NCBI GenBank assembly: GCA_937876395.1
Contig: CALEIM010000095.1
Span: 1 to 47,932, forward strand
Direction: 5' to 3'
Source of the DNA: an uncultured Wenzhouxiangella sp.
GTDB taxonomy: Bacteria; Pseudomonadota; Gammaproteobacteria; Xanthomonadales; Wenzhouxiangellaceae
DNA length: 47,932 nucleotides
In this document: piece by piece, positions 7,708 through 16,435 of the stretch
Numbering within the stretch: position 1 is the first letter of the stretch
Layout of the letters: each line of letters opens with the position of its first letter
Translations under genes and position numbers: made by a program
The notes under the pieces: generated by a model
Database searches by the model: none
Told to the model about the DNA's origin: nothing
Seen by the model: only the letters and a program-made list of their open reading frames with translations

Positions 7708-8655
7708 ATGAATGACGACGTGGCCCCGCTTGTTCCACCCAAGCCCGACCCCCTGATCATCGGTATTTCCTCGCGTGCCCTGTTCGATCTGGATGAGTCT
7801 CACCAGGTATTCGAGCACGAGGGCCTGGAACGCTACATGGTCTACCAGCGAGAGCGTGAGGACGATGTTCTCGGCAGAGGGGTGGCCTTTCACCTGGTCG
7901 AAAAGCTGTTGGGCCTCAATGACGATGGCATGGACCATCCCGGCGTCGAAGTTGTCCTGATGTCGCGCAACAGCGCCGATACCGGGCTGCGCATCTTCAA
8001 TTCGATTGAGCACTATGGCCTGAATATCGAGCGCGCGGTATTTACCAACGGTGCCAGCCCGGCCGACTACATCGAACCTTCCGGAGCCCAGCTTTTCCTG
8101 TCGGCCAACGATGCCGATGTGCGCCGCGTGCTGATCGCCGGCTATGCGGCGGCAACCATCCTGCCGTCAGCCATACGGGAAAACCGCTCCAGCCAGCTTC
8201 GGCTGGCCTTTGACGGCGATGCGGTGATTTTTTCCGATGAAGCCGAGCGCATCTACAAGGAACAGGGGCTGGCGGCGTTTTCCAGCAGTGAGCGGGCCCA
8301 GGCTTTGCGCCCGCTGGCGGCCGGTCCGTTCAAACGCGTTCTGGAGGGCATCCAGCGCATCCAGTCGGCCTATCCGGTGGAAGACAACCCGATCCGCACC
8401 GCGCTCATTACCGCCCGCTCGGCGCCGGCGCACAAACGGGTGATTTTGACCCTGCGCGCCTGGGGCATCCGCGTTGACGAGGCGATGTTTCTGGGTGGGC
8501 GCAAGAAAGCACCCTACCTGCGCTCGTTCGGCGCCGATATCTTCTTCGACGACCAGACCCTGCACACCGACCTGGCCAGCCTGGAAGTGGCCACCGGCCA
8601 CGTGCCCCACGGCGTGGCCAATGAACTGAAGACGCCTTCGGAGAGTGGGGAGTAA
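7708..8655 (+). CDS. Cytosolic 5'-nucleotidase (PF06189 family)
   Basis: Predicted to remove the 5' phosphate from nucleoside monophosphates. The 315-aa protein resembles the bacterial relatives of cytosolic 5'-nucleotidase I. After a short tail it reads IGISSRALFDLDESHQVFE, the nucleophile region (DLDES) of this HAD-like family. Later come LRLAFDGDAVIFSDEAE, another acidic motif, LITARSAPAHKRVI, and GADIFFDDQTLHTDL, the C-terminal metal-binding acidic loop. It follows nadK by 29 bp but seems to have its own promoter with a leaderless start. Being next to nadK, a role in nucleotide or NMN turnover is possible, but that is only inference. Confidence 0.85.
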   Translation: MNDDVAPLVPPKPDPLIIGISSRALFDLDESHQVFEHEGLERYMVYQREREDDVLGRGVAFHLVEKLLGLNDDGMDHPGVEVVLMSRNSADTGLRIFNSIEHYGLNIERAVFTNGASPADYIEPSGAQLFLSANDADVRRVLIAGYAAATILPSAIRENRSSQLRLAFDGDAVIFSDEAERIYKEQGLAAFSSSERAQALRPLAAGPFKRVLEGIQRIQSAYPVEDNPIRTALITARSAPAHKRVILTLRAWGIRVDEAMFLGGRKKAPYLRSFGADIFFDDQTLHTDLASLEVATGHVPHGVANELKTPSESGE

Positions 8656-8859
8656 GTCATACAGGAAGGACAAATACGCGCAGGTCGGGGCAGCGTAGCG
8701 CGGCGCCGCATTGCGGTTTGCCGAATGCAAGAAGCATTGCGGCAAAGCGCGGCCACGCGTGTCCCCGACGGGCGAAAGTGGTCAATGCGCGTGCTCTCGG
8801 CATCGACCGTCAAACACGCATAATCAGGAATGAGTATGCAACGATGAGGAATACGATAG
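8656..8859. other. Intergenic region with long imperfect inverted repeat
   Basis: No ORF with coding character is seen. It contains a large stem-loop structure (8684-8769, listed separately). A CATAAT-like element near 8819 may be a -10 box. A GAGGA at 8846-8850 is the ribosome binding site for the downstream secreted amidohydrolase. Confidence 0.5.
8684..8769. repeat. Long structured inverted repeat
   Basis: Outer arms GTCGGGG (8684-8690) and CCCCGAC (8763-8769) are perfectly complementary. The inner arms 8717-8728 and 8734-8746 pair over 12 bp with one bulged G around the loop AAGAA. The GC-rich sequences between the two stems pair imperfectly. The shape fits a REP/BIME-type dispersed repeat or a structured 5' leader. 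No T tract follows, so it is not an ordinary terminator. No second copy was noticed in the window. Confidence 0.55.
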
Positions 8860-11800
8860 ATGCTGTATAGATTGCTATTGACGCTTCTCGCCCTGGTTCT
8901 GGTCATGCCTTTGGCGGCCCAGGAGAACGCGGAGGGTGATGCTGCAAGCGAAGATCAATCGGTTTCCGCTGACGAGTGGTCGGTGAATGAGCCGCCGGGC
9001 GACTGGAATGCGATCAGCATTGATACCGAGCGGGTGAGCTGGGCCGATGTGGATGTTCATCCTGATGGCCGGACTCTGGTTTTTCACATGCTCGGCGATA
9101 TCTACACCGTGCCGATTTCGGGCGGTGAAGCCCGCGCTCTGACCAGTGACCTGGCCTGGAATTTCCAGCCGCGTTACAGCCCGGACGGCAGCAAGATCGC
9201 CTTTGTGTCCGACCGCAATGGCGCCGAGAACATCTGGATCATGAATGCCGACGGCAGCGGGCTTGAGCAGGTCAGCAAGGAACGCGATCATCTGCTGCAC
9301 AATCCAGCCTGGTCGCCAGACGGCAACTACATCGCCGCGCGCAAAGGCTATGTGTCCCGACGCTCCATACCGGCCGGCTCCATCTGGCTTTACCATCGCG
9401 GCGGTGGCAGTGGCGTGGTTCTGGTTGATCGACTGCACGGCGACCAATCGCAGAAGAACATTGCCGAGCCGGAGTTCTCGCCGGACGGGCGCTACGTCTA
9501 TTTCAGCCAGGACATGACTTCAGGTTCAGTCTGGCAATACAACAAGGACGCCAACGAGGGCATTTTTGCCATTCGTCGCCTGGACCGTGAAACCGGCGAA
9601 ATTGAAACTGTTGTGTCCGGCCCCGGCGGCGCGATCCGGCCGGTCATTTCGCCCGACGGCCAGCAGCTCGCCTTCGTGCGACGCAATCCCACCGAACTGA
9701 GCTCGCGCCTGATGGTTCGTGATCTCGAGTCGGGAATCGAGCGCAGCCTGTACACCGCGCTGGATCGGGACAAGCAGGAAACGTCGGGCGATACTGGCAA
9801 TTTCCCCGGCTTTTCCTGGACGCCCGATGGTGAGTCGCTGGTGATCTGGAGCGACGGCATTTTTCATCGCATCGGGCTGGACGGCAGCCACGAACCCATC
9901 GAGATTCGGGTCCGTGCCGACAAGCAGGTCCACCCGGCGCTGCAGCAGCAGGTTGAGGTCTCGCCTGAGAGTTTTCCGGTGCGCATGGCGCGTTGGACAC
10001 AGCGCAGCCCGGACGGACGCTGGGCGATTTACCAGGCGCTCGGTTATCTCTGGTTGCACGATCTTGACCGGGACTCGCACCGCCGCCTGACCAGTCAGGA
10101 CGAGCACTGGGAGTTTTACCCGCGCTTTTCGCCTGACAGCCGTTCGGTCGTCTACACCACCTGGCATGACGAGCAACTGGGTACGGTGCGCATCGCACCG
10201 ATTGGACGCGGTCGGGGCCGAATTGTCAGCACTGAACCGGGCCACTACATCGAGCCGTCATTTTCTGCGGACGGTGAGCAGGTGAGCTTTGTGCGCAGCG
10301 CCGGTGGTTACCTGACGACACCAGCCTGGTCGGTGCGCACCGGCCTGTATGTGGCCGAAGCCAACGGCAGCGGCATGCGCCGGGTGCACGACAGCGGCAG
10401 CAGTCCGCAGTTTTCGGCCGACGGCGAGCGCCTGCTGTTTGCCCAGCGCAGCGGCGATGGTCTGGCTTTGAACAGCATAAATCTCGACGGCAATGAGCTG
10501 CGCGAACACTTGCTCGGCGAGTGGGTGACTGACTACCAGGTTTCGCCCGACGGGCGCTGGGTAGCCTTTACCGAACATTACAATGCCTATATCGCACCTT
10601 TCTTCCCGGCCGGCCGACGCCTGAGCGTGGGCGCCGAGAAGCGCGCCTTTCCGGTGGCCCGGCTTTCGGCTCGGGCGGGCGACAACCTGCATTTCACCGC
10701 CGACGGCACGGCCATTGGCTGGTCGCACGGCGCTACCCTCTACCAGCGCGAGCTGAGCGATGCGTTCGCATTTCTCGACGGCGCGCCGGAATCTCTGCCG
10801 GAGCCAGAATCCGAAGGTGTGCGCCTCGGCTTCGAGATTGAATCCGATCGCCATTCCGGCCGCCTGGCCTTGCTGGGTGCGCGTGTCGTGACCATGCGCA
10901 ATGCCGCCGAAGAGCAGGAAATCATCGAAGACGGCGTGGTCCTGGTCGACGGTCATCGCATTCAAAGCGTCGGTGAGCGTGCCGACATCGAGATTCCGGA
11001 CGGCTACGAGACGCTCGACGTCAGCGGCATGACTATCGTTCCCGGCCTGTTTGATGCGCACGCACACGGAGCGATGAGCAGCCGCCAGCTCACCCCGCAG
11101 CAGAACTGGAGCCAGCTTGCCAACCTGGCCTTCGGGGTGACCTCGATTCATGATCCATCCAACGACAACGCCGCCATTTTCTCGATGGCCGAACTGCAGC
11201 GCGCCGGGGAAGTGCTCGCGCCGCGCATCTGGTCGACCGGCCGGATCCTCTATGGTGCAATTGCGCCGGGCGTGACCGCCCAGGTGAACGATTACGATGA
11301 TGCCGAGTTTCACGTCCGGCGGCAGCAGGAGCTCGGCGCCATCTCGGTCAAGAGCTATAACTATCTCCGGCGTGACCAGCGTCAACAGGTGCTGGAAGCC
11401 GGCCGCAAGCTGGGCATGATGGTGGTTCCGGAAGGCGGCATGCGTCTGGAACAGAATCTCAACCAGATTGTTGACGGACACACCGGCATCGAACACAGTC
11501 TGTCGATCAAAACCATCTACGATGACATCCGCCAGCTCTGGAGCCAGACCGACGTGGTGTATTCGCCGACCTTTGTCGTCGCCTACGGCGGTTTGATGGG
11601 CGAGGAGTATTTTTATGACCGTTTCAATGTCTGGGAGAATGAGCGGCTGCTCAAGTTTGTACCGAAATCAGTCGTCTATCCGCGCTCGATTCGCCGCCAG
11701 ACCGCGCCGGACGAACACTACAACCACATGGCTGTTGCCGAGCAGGCCAAAGCGCTCAATGAACTCGGCGTTCCAGTTGTTATCGGCGCCCACGGACAGC

Positions 11801-12183
11801 TCGCCGGTCTGGCCGCGCACTGGGAGATGTGGGCCATGGTGCAGGGCGGTTTTTCACCCTGGGAGGCCCTGCGCGGAGCCACCATCGACGGCGCGAGCTA
11901 CTTTGGAATGGACGCCGACATCGGTTCGATCGAGGCCGGCAAGCTCGCCGACCTGGTCATCATTGACGGCGATCCGCTCGATGACATCACCGACAGCCAG
12001 AAGGTGAGGTACACCGTGCTCAACGGACGTTTGTATGACGCGGCGACCATGAACCAGCTTTCACCCGATCCGGAGGAACGCGCGGAGCTGTTTTTCAAGA
12101 AGGAAGGTGGCGATGCCTGGGTGCCGGAAACGATGGACCGGTTGGAAACCATCGGCCGCGAGCGCGGCTGGCACCACCACTGA
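8860..12183 (+). CDS. Secreted TolB-like beta-propeller / amidohydrolase fusion
   Basis: Large exported metal-dependent hydrolase of 1107 aa. A signal peptide (MLYRLLLTLLALVLVMPLAAQ) is followed by about 600 residues of PD40/WD40-like repeats with recurring SPDG(R/S) turns, such as YSPDGSKIAFVSDRNGAE and FSPDGRYVYFSQD. The C-terminal third is an amidohydrolase: LFDAHAHG gives the HxH pair (H734, H736), SVKSYNY gives the probable carboxylated lysine (K831), IEHS gives H879, GAHGQ gives H978, and KLADLVIIDGDPL is the family's closing strand. The usual late Asp is not obvious in GAHGQLAG. Substrate unknown; peptide-like or cyclic amides are typical of such fusions. GAGGA 9 nt upstream supports the start. 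The gene ends at a strong bidirectional terminator. Confidence 0.9.
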   Translation: MLYRLLLTLLALVLVMPLAAQENAEGDAASEDQSVSADEWSVNEPPGDWNAISIDTERVSWADVDVHPDGRTLVFHMLGDIYTVPISGGEARALTSDLAWNFQPRYSPDGSKIAFVSDRNGAENIWIMNADGSGLEQVSKERDHLLHNPAWSPDGNYIAARKGYVSRRSIPAGSIWLYHRGGGSGVVLVDRLHGDQSQKNIAEPEFSPDGRYVYFSQDMTSGSVWQYNKDANEGIFAIRRLDRETGEIETVVSGPGGAIRPVISPDGQQLAFVRRNPTELSSRLMVRDLESGIERSLYTALDRDKQETSGDTGNFPGFSWTPDGESLVIWSDGIFHRIGLDGSHEPIEIRVRADKQVHPALQQQVEVSPESFPVRMARWTQRSPDGRWAIYQALGYLWLHDLDRDSHRRLTSQDEHWEFYPRFSPDSRSVVYTTWHDEQLGTVRIAPIGRGRGRIVSTEPGHYIEPSFSADGEQVSFVRSAGGYLTTPAWSVRTGLYVAEANGSGMRRVHDSGSSPQFSADGERLLFAQRSGDGLALNSINLDGNELREHLLGEWVTDYQVSPDGRWVAFTEHYNAYIAPFFPAGRRLSVGAEKRAFPVARLSARAGDNLHFTADGTAIGWSHGATLYQRELSDAFAFLDGAPESLPEPESEGVRLGFEIESDRHSGRLALLGARVVTMRNAAEEQEIIEDGVVLVDGHRIQSVGERADIEIPDGYETLDVSGMTIVPGLFDAHAHGAMSSRQLTPQQNWSQLANLAFGVTSIHDPSNDNAAIFSMAELQRAGEVLAPRIWSTGRILYGAIAPGVTAQVNDYDDAEFHVRRQQELGAISVKSYNYLRRDQRQQVLEAGRKLGMMVVPEGGMRLEQNLNQIVDGHTGIEHSLSIKTIYDDIRQLWSQTDVVYSPTFVVAYGGLMGEEYFYDRFNVWENERLLKFVPKSVVYPRSIRRQTAPDEHYNHMAVAEQAKALNELGVPVVIGAHGQLAGLAAHWEMWAMVQGGFSPWEALRGATIDGASYFGMDADIGSIEAGKLADLVIIDGDPLDDITDSQKVRYTVLNGRLYDAATMNQLSPDPEERAELFFKKEGGDAWVPETMDRLETIGRERGWHHH

Positions 12184-12192
12184 GCATTCGGA

Positions 12193-12228
12193 AAATCCCC
12201 GCCGGGCTTGTTGTCCCGGCGGGGATTT
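12193..12228. terminator. Bidirectional intrinsic terminator
   Basis: A perfect 14-bp stem (12193-12206 with 12215-12228) with an 8-nt loop lies between convergent genes. The plus strand continues into TCTTTT and the minus strand into ATTTTCC, so it can end transcription from both the amidohydrolase gene and the lipoprotein gene. Confidence 0.9.
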
Positions 12229-12234
12229 CTTTTA

Positions 12235-12717
12235 TTAGCGTCGGCGGCGATTGTCGCGCAGTGTGCGGGCGCGTTCGATGATCTCCTCGCCGGTCAGTCC
12301 GTCGAGTGACTGATAAAGGCTGGTCATGCCGCCGCTCCAGGAGTTCGGGTCATAGGTGCCGAGAAAACGCAGCGCCGAGTCAAGCTGCCGGTACTGTTCC
12401 TGGGTGGTGTCCATCGCCATCAGCTCCAGGCTTTCGGCAAAGGCCTGCGGGCTTGAGCCGTCAACAATCATGGTCAGGCCAAAACCATCCTGCTGAGCTT
12501 CGCCCTGGATGCGCGGAATTTTCTTGGACGGATCGACATCATCCGGGCGGGGCAGTGGCTGCGGCTCTTCCTGGCGGCTGCGGCGAACGGTTCGATCCGT
12601 TTGGGCCGGCGCCGTTTCCAGAGCCTGCGCGGGCTGCTGCTCGGCAACCGGCTCTTCGTTCTGGCCGCAGGCGACCGCCAAGGCCAGGACGGCAAGGGTT
12701 AACAGGGTTCTTTTCAC
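12235..12717 (-). CDS. Small lipoprotein, DUF6694-like
   Basis: A predicted lipoprotein of 160 aa. The start is GTG at 12717: GGAG sits 6 nt upstream, and translation from there gives a textbook lipoprotein signal, VKRTLLTLAVLALAVAC, with the lipidated Cys in AVAC. The two in-frame ATGs at 12732 and 12729 precede the GGAG and are less likely. A Gln/Glu/Pro-rich linker is followed by a folded helical domain (SPQAFAESLELM, LRFLGTYDPNSW, LDGLTGEEIIERAR) that resembles small DUF6694-type lipoproteins. Function unknown. It lies downstream of rimO and may share its transcript. Confidence 0.75.
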   Translation of the reverse strand: MKRTLLTLAVLALAVACGQNEEPVAEQQPAQALETAPAQTDRTVRRSRQEEPQPLPRPDDVDPSKKIPRIQGEAQQDGFGLTMIVDGSSPQAFAESLELMAMDTTQEQYRQLDSALRFLGTYDPNSWSGGMTSLYQSLDGLTGEEIIERARTLRDNRRRR

Positions 12718-12761
12718 TTGTCTCTCCATCAATTGAATAACTGGAATTGAAGTACGCAGTC

Positions 12762-14123
12762 TTAGATAGCGTCCTTGATTATCGGTTCCGACGCATTGGC
12801 CGCAACAGCATAAAGATCATAGTCGTCTGATCGGGTGATGCGCACCATCAGCGCATCACCCGGACGGAACGCTCCGGCCTCGGCGACGATCACCTGGCCG
12901 TCGATTTCCGGGGCGTCGCCGTAGCTGCGTGCAATCGCGGTCGTGCCCTCAACGCTGTCGACCAGAACGGGTTCAATGGCACCCACCCGACGCGCCAGGC
13001 GCCGGGCGCCGATTTCGCGCTGGCACTGCATAAAGCGATGCCAGCGTGTTTCGGCAATCTCGGCCGGCACCGGCTCGGCCAGGGCATTGGCTGCGGCACC
13101 GGCAACCGGCGAATAGGTAAAACAGCCGACGCGGTCCAGTTCGGCCTGCTCCAGCCAGTTGAGCAGCTCTTCAAACTCGGCATCGGTCTCGCCGGGAAAG
13201 CCGACGATAAACGTCGAGCGAATGACCAGCTCCGGGCAGATGCTGCGCCAGCGGCGGATGCGTTCCAGAGTGTTTTCAGCCGCTGCCGGCCGGCGCATGG
13301 CCTTGAGTACCCGGTGGCTGGCGTGCTGAAAGGGGATGTCCAGATAGGGCAGGATACGGCCGGCGGCCATCAGCTCCACCAGGCCGTCGACATGCGGATA
13401 GGGATAAACGTAGTGCAGGCGAACCCAGATATCCAGTTCACCGAGCGCGTCGCACAGATCGTGAATGCGCGACTGCCACTCCCGATCACGCCAGTAGTCG
13501 GTCTGGTATTTCAGATCGACGCCGTAGGCGCTGGTGTCCTGGCTGATTATCAGCAGTTCGCGCACACCGCGTTCGGCCAGTTGTTCAGCCTCGCGCAGAA
13601 TCATGCCCAGCGGGCGGCTGCGCAGTTTGCCGCGCATTGATGGGATAATGCAAAAGCTGCACTTGTGGTTGCAACCCTCTGAAATTTTTAGATATGCATA
13701 GTGATCCGGGGTGAGTTTCAGACCGCCGGGCGGCACCAGGTCCATTCGCGGGTCATGCGGGCGCGGCAGGTGCTCATGGACCGAACGCAGCACGGCTTCG
13801 GCCTGCTGGGGGCCGGTGATGCCGAGCACCTTCGGGTGAATCTGGCGAATTTCCTCCGGCTTGGCGCCCATACAGCCGGTGACCAGCACCTTGCCGCTGT
13901 CGGCTAGTGCCTCACCGATGCTTTCCAGCGACTCTGCCTTGGCCGAGTCGATAAAGCCGCAGGTATTGACCACTACCAGGTCCGCGTTCTGGTAGCTGGG
14001 CGCAATCGCATAGCCCTCGCTTCTGAGGCGCGAGACGATGTCTTCGGAATCAACCAGGGCCTTGGGGCAGCCCAGCGATACCAGGCCAACCGATGGGCGC
14101 TTTGCGATTTGGGGGTCTGTCAT
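12762..14123 (-). CDS. rimO: Ribosomal protein S12 methylthiotransferase
   Basis: Radical-SAM enzyme that methylthiolates the conserved aspartate of ribosomal protein S12. The 453-aa product has the three-domain layout of the family. The N-terminal MTTase domain carries the auxiliary cluster cysteines C19 (LGCPKA), C55 (NTCGF) and C84 (GCMGA). The radical-SAM core has CNHKCSFC (C151, C155, C158). A C-terminal TRAM domain ends with the DYDLYAVA strand. The opening VGLVSLGCPKALVDSE separates it from MiaB. A TAGAAT 8 nt before the ATG suggests a leaderless transcript in addition to possible read-through from the transporter genes upstream, which end 11 bp away. Confidence 0.97.
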   Translation of the reverse strand: MTDPQIAKRPSVGLVSLGCPKALVDSEDIVSRLRSEGYAIAPSYQNADLVVVNTCGFIDSAKAESLESIGEALADSGKVLVTGCMGAKPEEIRQIHPKVLGITGPQQAEAVLRSVHEHLPRPHDPRMDLVPPGGLKLTPDHYAYLKISEGCNHKCSFCIIPSMRGKLRSRPLGMILREAEQLAERGVRELLIISQDTSAYGVDLKYQTDYWRDREWQSRIHDLCDALGELDIWVRLHYVYPYPHVDGLVELMAAGRILPYLDIPFQHASHRVLKAMRRPAAAENTLERIRRWRSICPELVIRSTFIVGFPGETDAEFEELLNWLEQAELDRVGCFTYSPVAGAAANALAEPVPAEIAETRWHRFMQCQREIGARRLARRVGAIEPVLVDSVEGTTAIARSYGDAPEIDGQVIVAEAGAFRPGDALMVRITRSDDYDLYAVAANASEPIIKDAI

Positions 14124-14131
14124 GGGGGCGT

Positions 14132-14137
14132 ATTCTA
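14132..14137 (-). promoter_or_regulatory. -10 box just upstream of rimO
   Basis: TAGAAT on the minus strand lies 8 nt before the rimO ATG, and TTCGGG at 14155-14160 sits at a 17-bp spacing as a possible -35. The start would fall on or just before the ATG. Confidence 0.45.
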
Positions 14138-14917
14138 CCCTTGTTGGTGGTTTGCCCGAACGGCTTGAATCAGCCGCCTGAGCTTTTCGATTCCATCAAG
14201 CAGGCGCGGCCCCGGCCGGCCCAGCCAGGCTTCGCTTACGGCAAAAATCTGTCCGTTGAGCAGCGCCGGCACGGTTTCCCAGCCCGGTCGTCGCCGCACC
14301 ACCTCGGGCCGGTATTTTTCTTCGCGCACGCCGCACCAGCTCATCACGACCGCCTCCGGTGCTGCGGCGGTGGCCATTTCCGCGCTGATCTGCAGGCTTT
14401 CAGCGTCTTGCCGACACCAGGGGTTGATGCCGCCGGCCAGGACCAGCATCTCGTTGACCCAGGAATGCTGCCCCGGAACAATCACCGGCTTGGGCCACCA
14501 TTCGACCACCACCGGCAGCGGTTCCTGATCCGGGGCTGGCGCTGAAATCACTTTCTCAAAGCGGCCGGCCAGTGCCCGGGCCGCCTCGTCGGCCCCGATG
14601 GCTTCGCCAATGCGCCGGATATCGGCAGCAACGTCGGCCAGAGAATGCGGCTGAGTTACCAGCAGGGGCAGGCCGGCCGCATCGAGTCTTTCCAGGCAGC
14701 GCTCGTGGCCGGGAACAGTTAGAGAGGTGATGACAAGATCAGGGTTCAAAGCCTTGATCTTGTTGATATCGACGTCCAGGTCCGGCCCAATTCGCGGCAG
14801 AGGCTCAACCACCTCCGGCGGATAGTCGGAATGATCGTCCACGCCCACCAGACTGTGTGCCCGGCCCAGCGCACAGACGATTTCGGTATTCGAGCAAGTG
14901 TGGGTCACGATGCGCAT
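14135..14917 (-). CDS. BtuF-like cobalamin-binding protein lacking a signal peptide
   Basis: A 260-aa member of the periplasmic-binding-protein 2 family (PF01497), closest in feel to cobalamin-binding proteins. Marks include RIVTHTCSNTEIVCALG, the LVGVDDHSDYP segment, DVDINKIKALNPDLVI, GGINPWCRQDAESLQIS and PEAVVMSWCGVREEKY. The odd point is the N terminus: it starts directly at the first beta strand (MRIVTH) with no hydrophobic leader, so as annotated it would be cytoplasmic. A missed upstream start is not evident, because the MFS gene ends only 12 bp before. It may act as a cytoplasmic corrinoid-binding protein. It sits between the transporter and rimO in a tight minus-strand run. Confidence 0.8.
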   Translation of the reverse strand: MRIVTHTCSNTEIVCALGRAHSLVGVDDHSDYPPEVVEPLPRIGPDLDVDINKIKALNPDLVITSLTVPGHERCLERLDAAGLPLLVTQPHSLADVAADIRRIGEAIGADEAARALAGRFEKVISAPAPDQEPLPVVVEWWPKPVIVPGQHSWVNEMLVLAGGINPWCRQDAESLQISAEMATAAAPEAVVMSWCGVREEKYRPEVVRRRPGWETVPALLNGQIFAVSEAWLGRPGPRLLDGIEKLRRLIQAVRANHQQG

Positions 14918-14929
14918 TTGGTCAGACGC

Positions 14930-16264
14930 CTATTCCTTCCAGTGATCGGCGGCGAGATGGCCGCGGGATTCATTGATCGGCCAGGCGCAGACAATGGCGG
15001 CTGCAAACAACAGCAGGCAAAAAACCACCGCAGTCGCCAGACCAAGCCAGACCTGCAGCAGGCCCAGCCCCAGAATACCGAAAATGGCTGCCAGTTTGCC
15101 GGTGGTGGCCCAGAAGCCGAAGAACTCAGCAGCCTTGCCGCGCGGCGTCAGGGCTCCGACCAGGGCACGGCCAGCCGATTGTGACGAACCCAGACTCAGG
15201 CCCGACAGCACGCCGGCGACCAGAAAAACGTGCTGAGCCTGCCAGTCCACGCCCAGGTAATGATGGGCCAGGGCGGCCACGTTCGGCGTTTGCCAGATCG
15301 CAGCGATGGCCAGCAACCAGAGCGCGAGCGTCAACAGGTACACCAGTCGGGCACCGTAGCGCCGCTGGGCCAGACCGAAGATTATGGCACCGGCCGCGGC
15401 GGTGAGTTGGACAGTGACAAACATAAGCACGCGCGTCGCCTCATCCCAGCCAATCACCTGAGCGCCGTAGATGAAGGCGAAACTGATCACGATGTAGATG
15501 CCGGCCATCTTGAAGAAAACCGAGGCCAGCAGCCAGCGCAGATCGGGAAAATCGCGAACGTGGTCAAAGGTGCGCAGCAGCCGCCGCCAGCCGGCCTTCA
15601 GCGCTGAATCACCCGCCATTAGCGGTCGGCGCCGACCGCGTTCTTTCAGCCAGATAAAGGTCGGCAGTGCGGCAATGAGAAAAAACAGCGCTGCAAACGG
15701 GCCCACCAGACGGACCCGTTCGTAGTTTTCCAGACTGACCTCACCGAGAAACAGCAGCACGAAAGCAGTCGACACCAGACCGCCGATGTAGCCCATCGCC
15801 CAGCCCAGACCGGAAATCCAGCCCAGGTCCTCGCGCGGGCCAAGGCCGGGCAGAAAGCTGGCGATAAAGCCTTCACCAATGGCATAGGCAAAATTGGAAA
15901 TGATGATCAGCAGCATCGCCAGCGTGATCCAGCCGGGTTCCACGAACCACAGCGCGGCGGTTGCGGCAACCGTCAGCACATAGCTGGCAAACAGAAACGC
16001 CTTTCGCCGGCGGCGATGATCCATGATCGCCCCGCAGACCGGGCTGGCAAACACCACCAGCGCATAAGAAACGGCCAGCGCCACGCTCCACAGCAGATTG
16101 CCCAGACGGTAATCCGGAGCGTCGCCGACGATTACCCGGGTGAACAAGTCACCAAAAACCACGGTGATGATCAGCAGGGTATAGGCCTGATTGGCAAAAT
16201 CGAACATCCCCCAGGCAAAAATCTCTTTCGCCGGAGCGCGTTTTCGGCTGACCACAGGTGTCAC
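14930..16264 (-). CDS. UMF1-family MFS transporter (Atg22-like)
   Basis: Integral membrane protein of 444 aa with about 12 hydrophobic segments. The N-terminal EIFAWGMFDFANQAYTLLI matches the W-x-x-Y/F-D-x-A-N-x-A-Y opening of the UMF1/Atg22 branch of the major facilitator superfamily, and GLSLGSSQSAGRALVGALTP is the conserved loop in the C-terminal half. Substrates of bacterial members are mostly unknown; amino-acid efflux is known for the yeast vacuolar relative. The next gene, a cobalamin-binding-like protein, follows after 12 bp, so joint function in a transport or salvage step is possible but unproven. Confidence 0.88.
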   Translation of the reverse strand: MTPVVSRKRAPAKEIFAWGMFDFANQAYTLLIITVVFGDLFTRVIVGDAPDYRLGNLLWSVALAVSYALVVFASPVCGAIMDHRRRRKAFLFASYVLTVAATAALWFVEPGWITLAMLLIIISNFAYAIGEGFIASFLPGLGPREDLGWISGLGWAMGYIGGLVSTAFVLLFLGEVSLENYERVRLVGPFAALFFLIAALPTFIWLKERGRRRPLMAGDSALKAGWRRLLRTFDHVRDFPDLRWLLASVFFKMAGIYIVISFAFIYGAQVIGWDEATRVLMFVTVQLTAAAGAIIFGLAQRRYGARLVYLLTLALWLLAIAAIWQTPNVAALAHHYLGVDWQAQHVFLVAGVLSGLSLGSSQSAGRALVGALTPRGKAAEFFGFWATTGKLAAIFGILGLGLLQVWLGLATAVVFCLLLFAAAIVCAWPINESRGHLAADHWKE

Positions 16265-16435
16265 ACTCGTTTAATGAACTACCGCTGAGAGTACCCGATT
16301 CAGGACTTGTCCCGGCTGTGTGCCATCGACATTCGCATCCTCGCCCTGCAAGTGTTAGGGTGGAGTTGGCTGGTGTCGGGGGGTAATGTGAACTGGCCTC
16401 TGATGTCAAATTAAACACGCACGGAGGAGAAAGAG
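16265..16435. other. Intergenic left edge of accessory pocket
   Basis: No gene. Base composition drops from the surrounding GC-rich level. A GTTAGGGTG at about 16355 resembles GTTAGAGTG near 17046 on the other side of the following ORF. The end of the region provides a strong ribosome binding site (GGAGG at 16423-16427) for the ORF at 16436. Confidence 0.45.
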
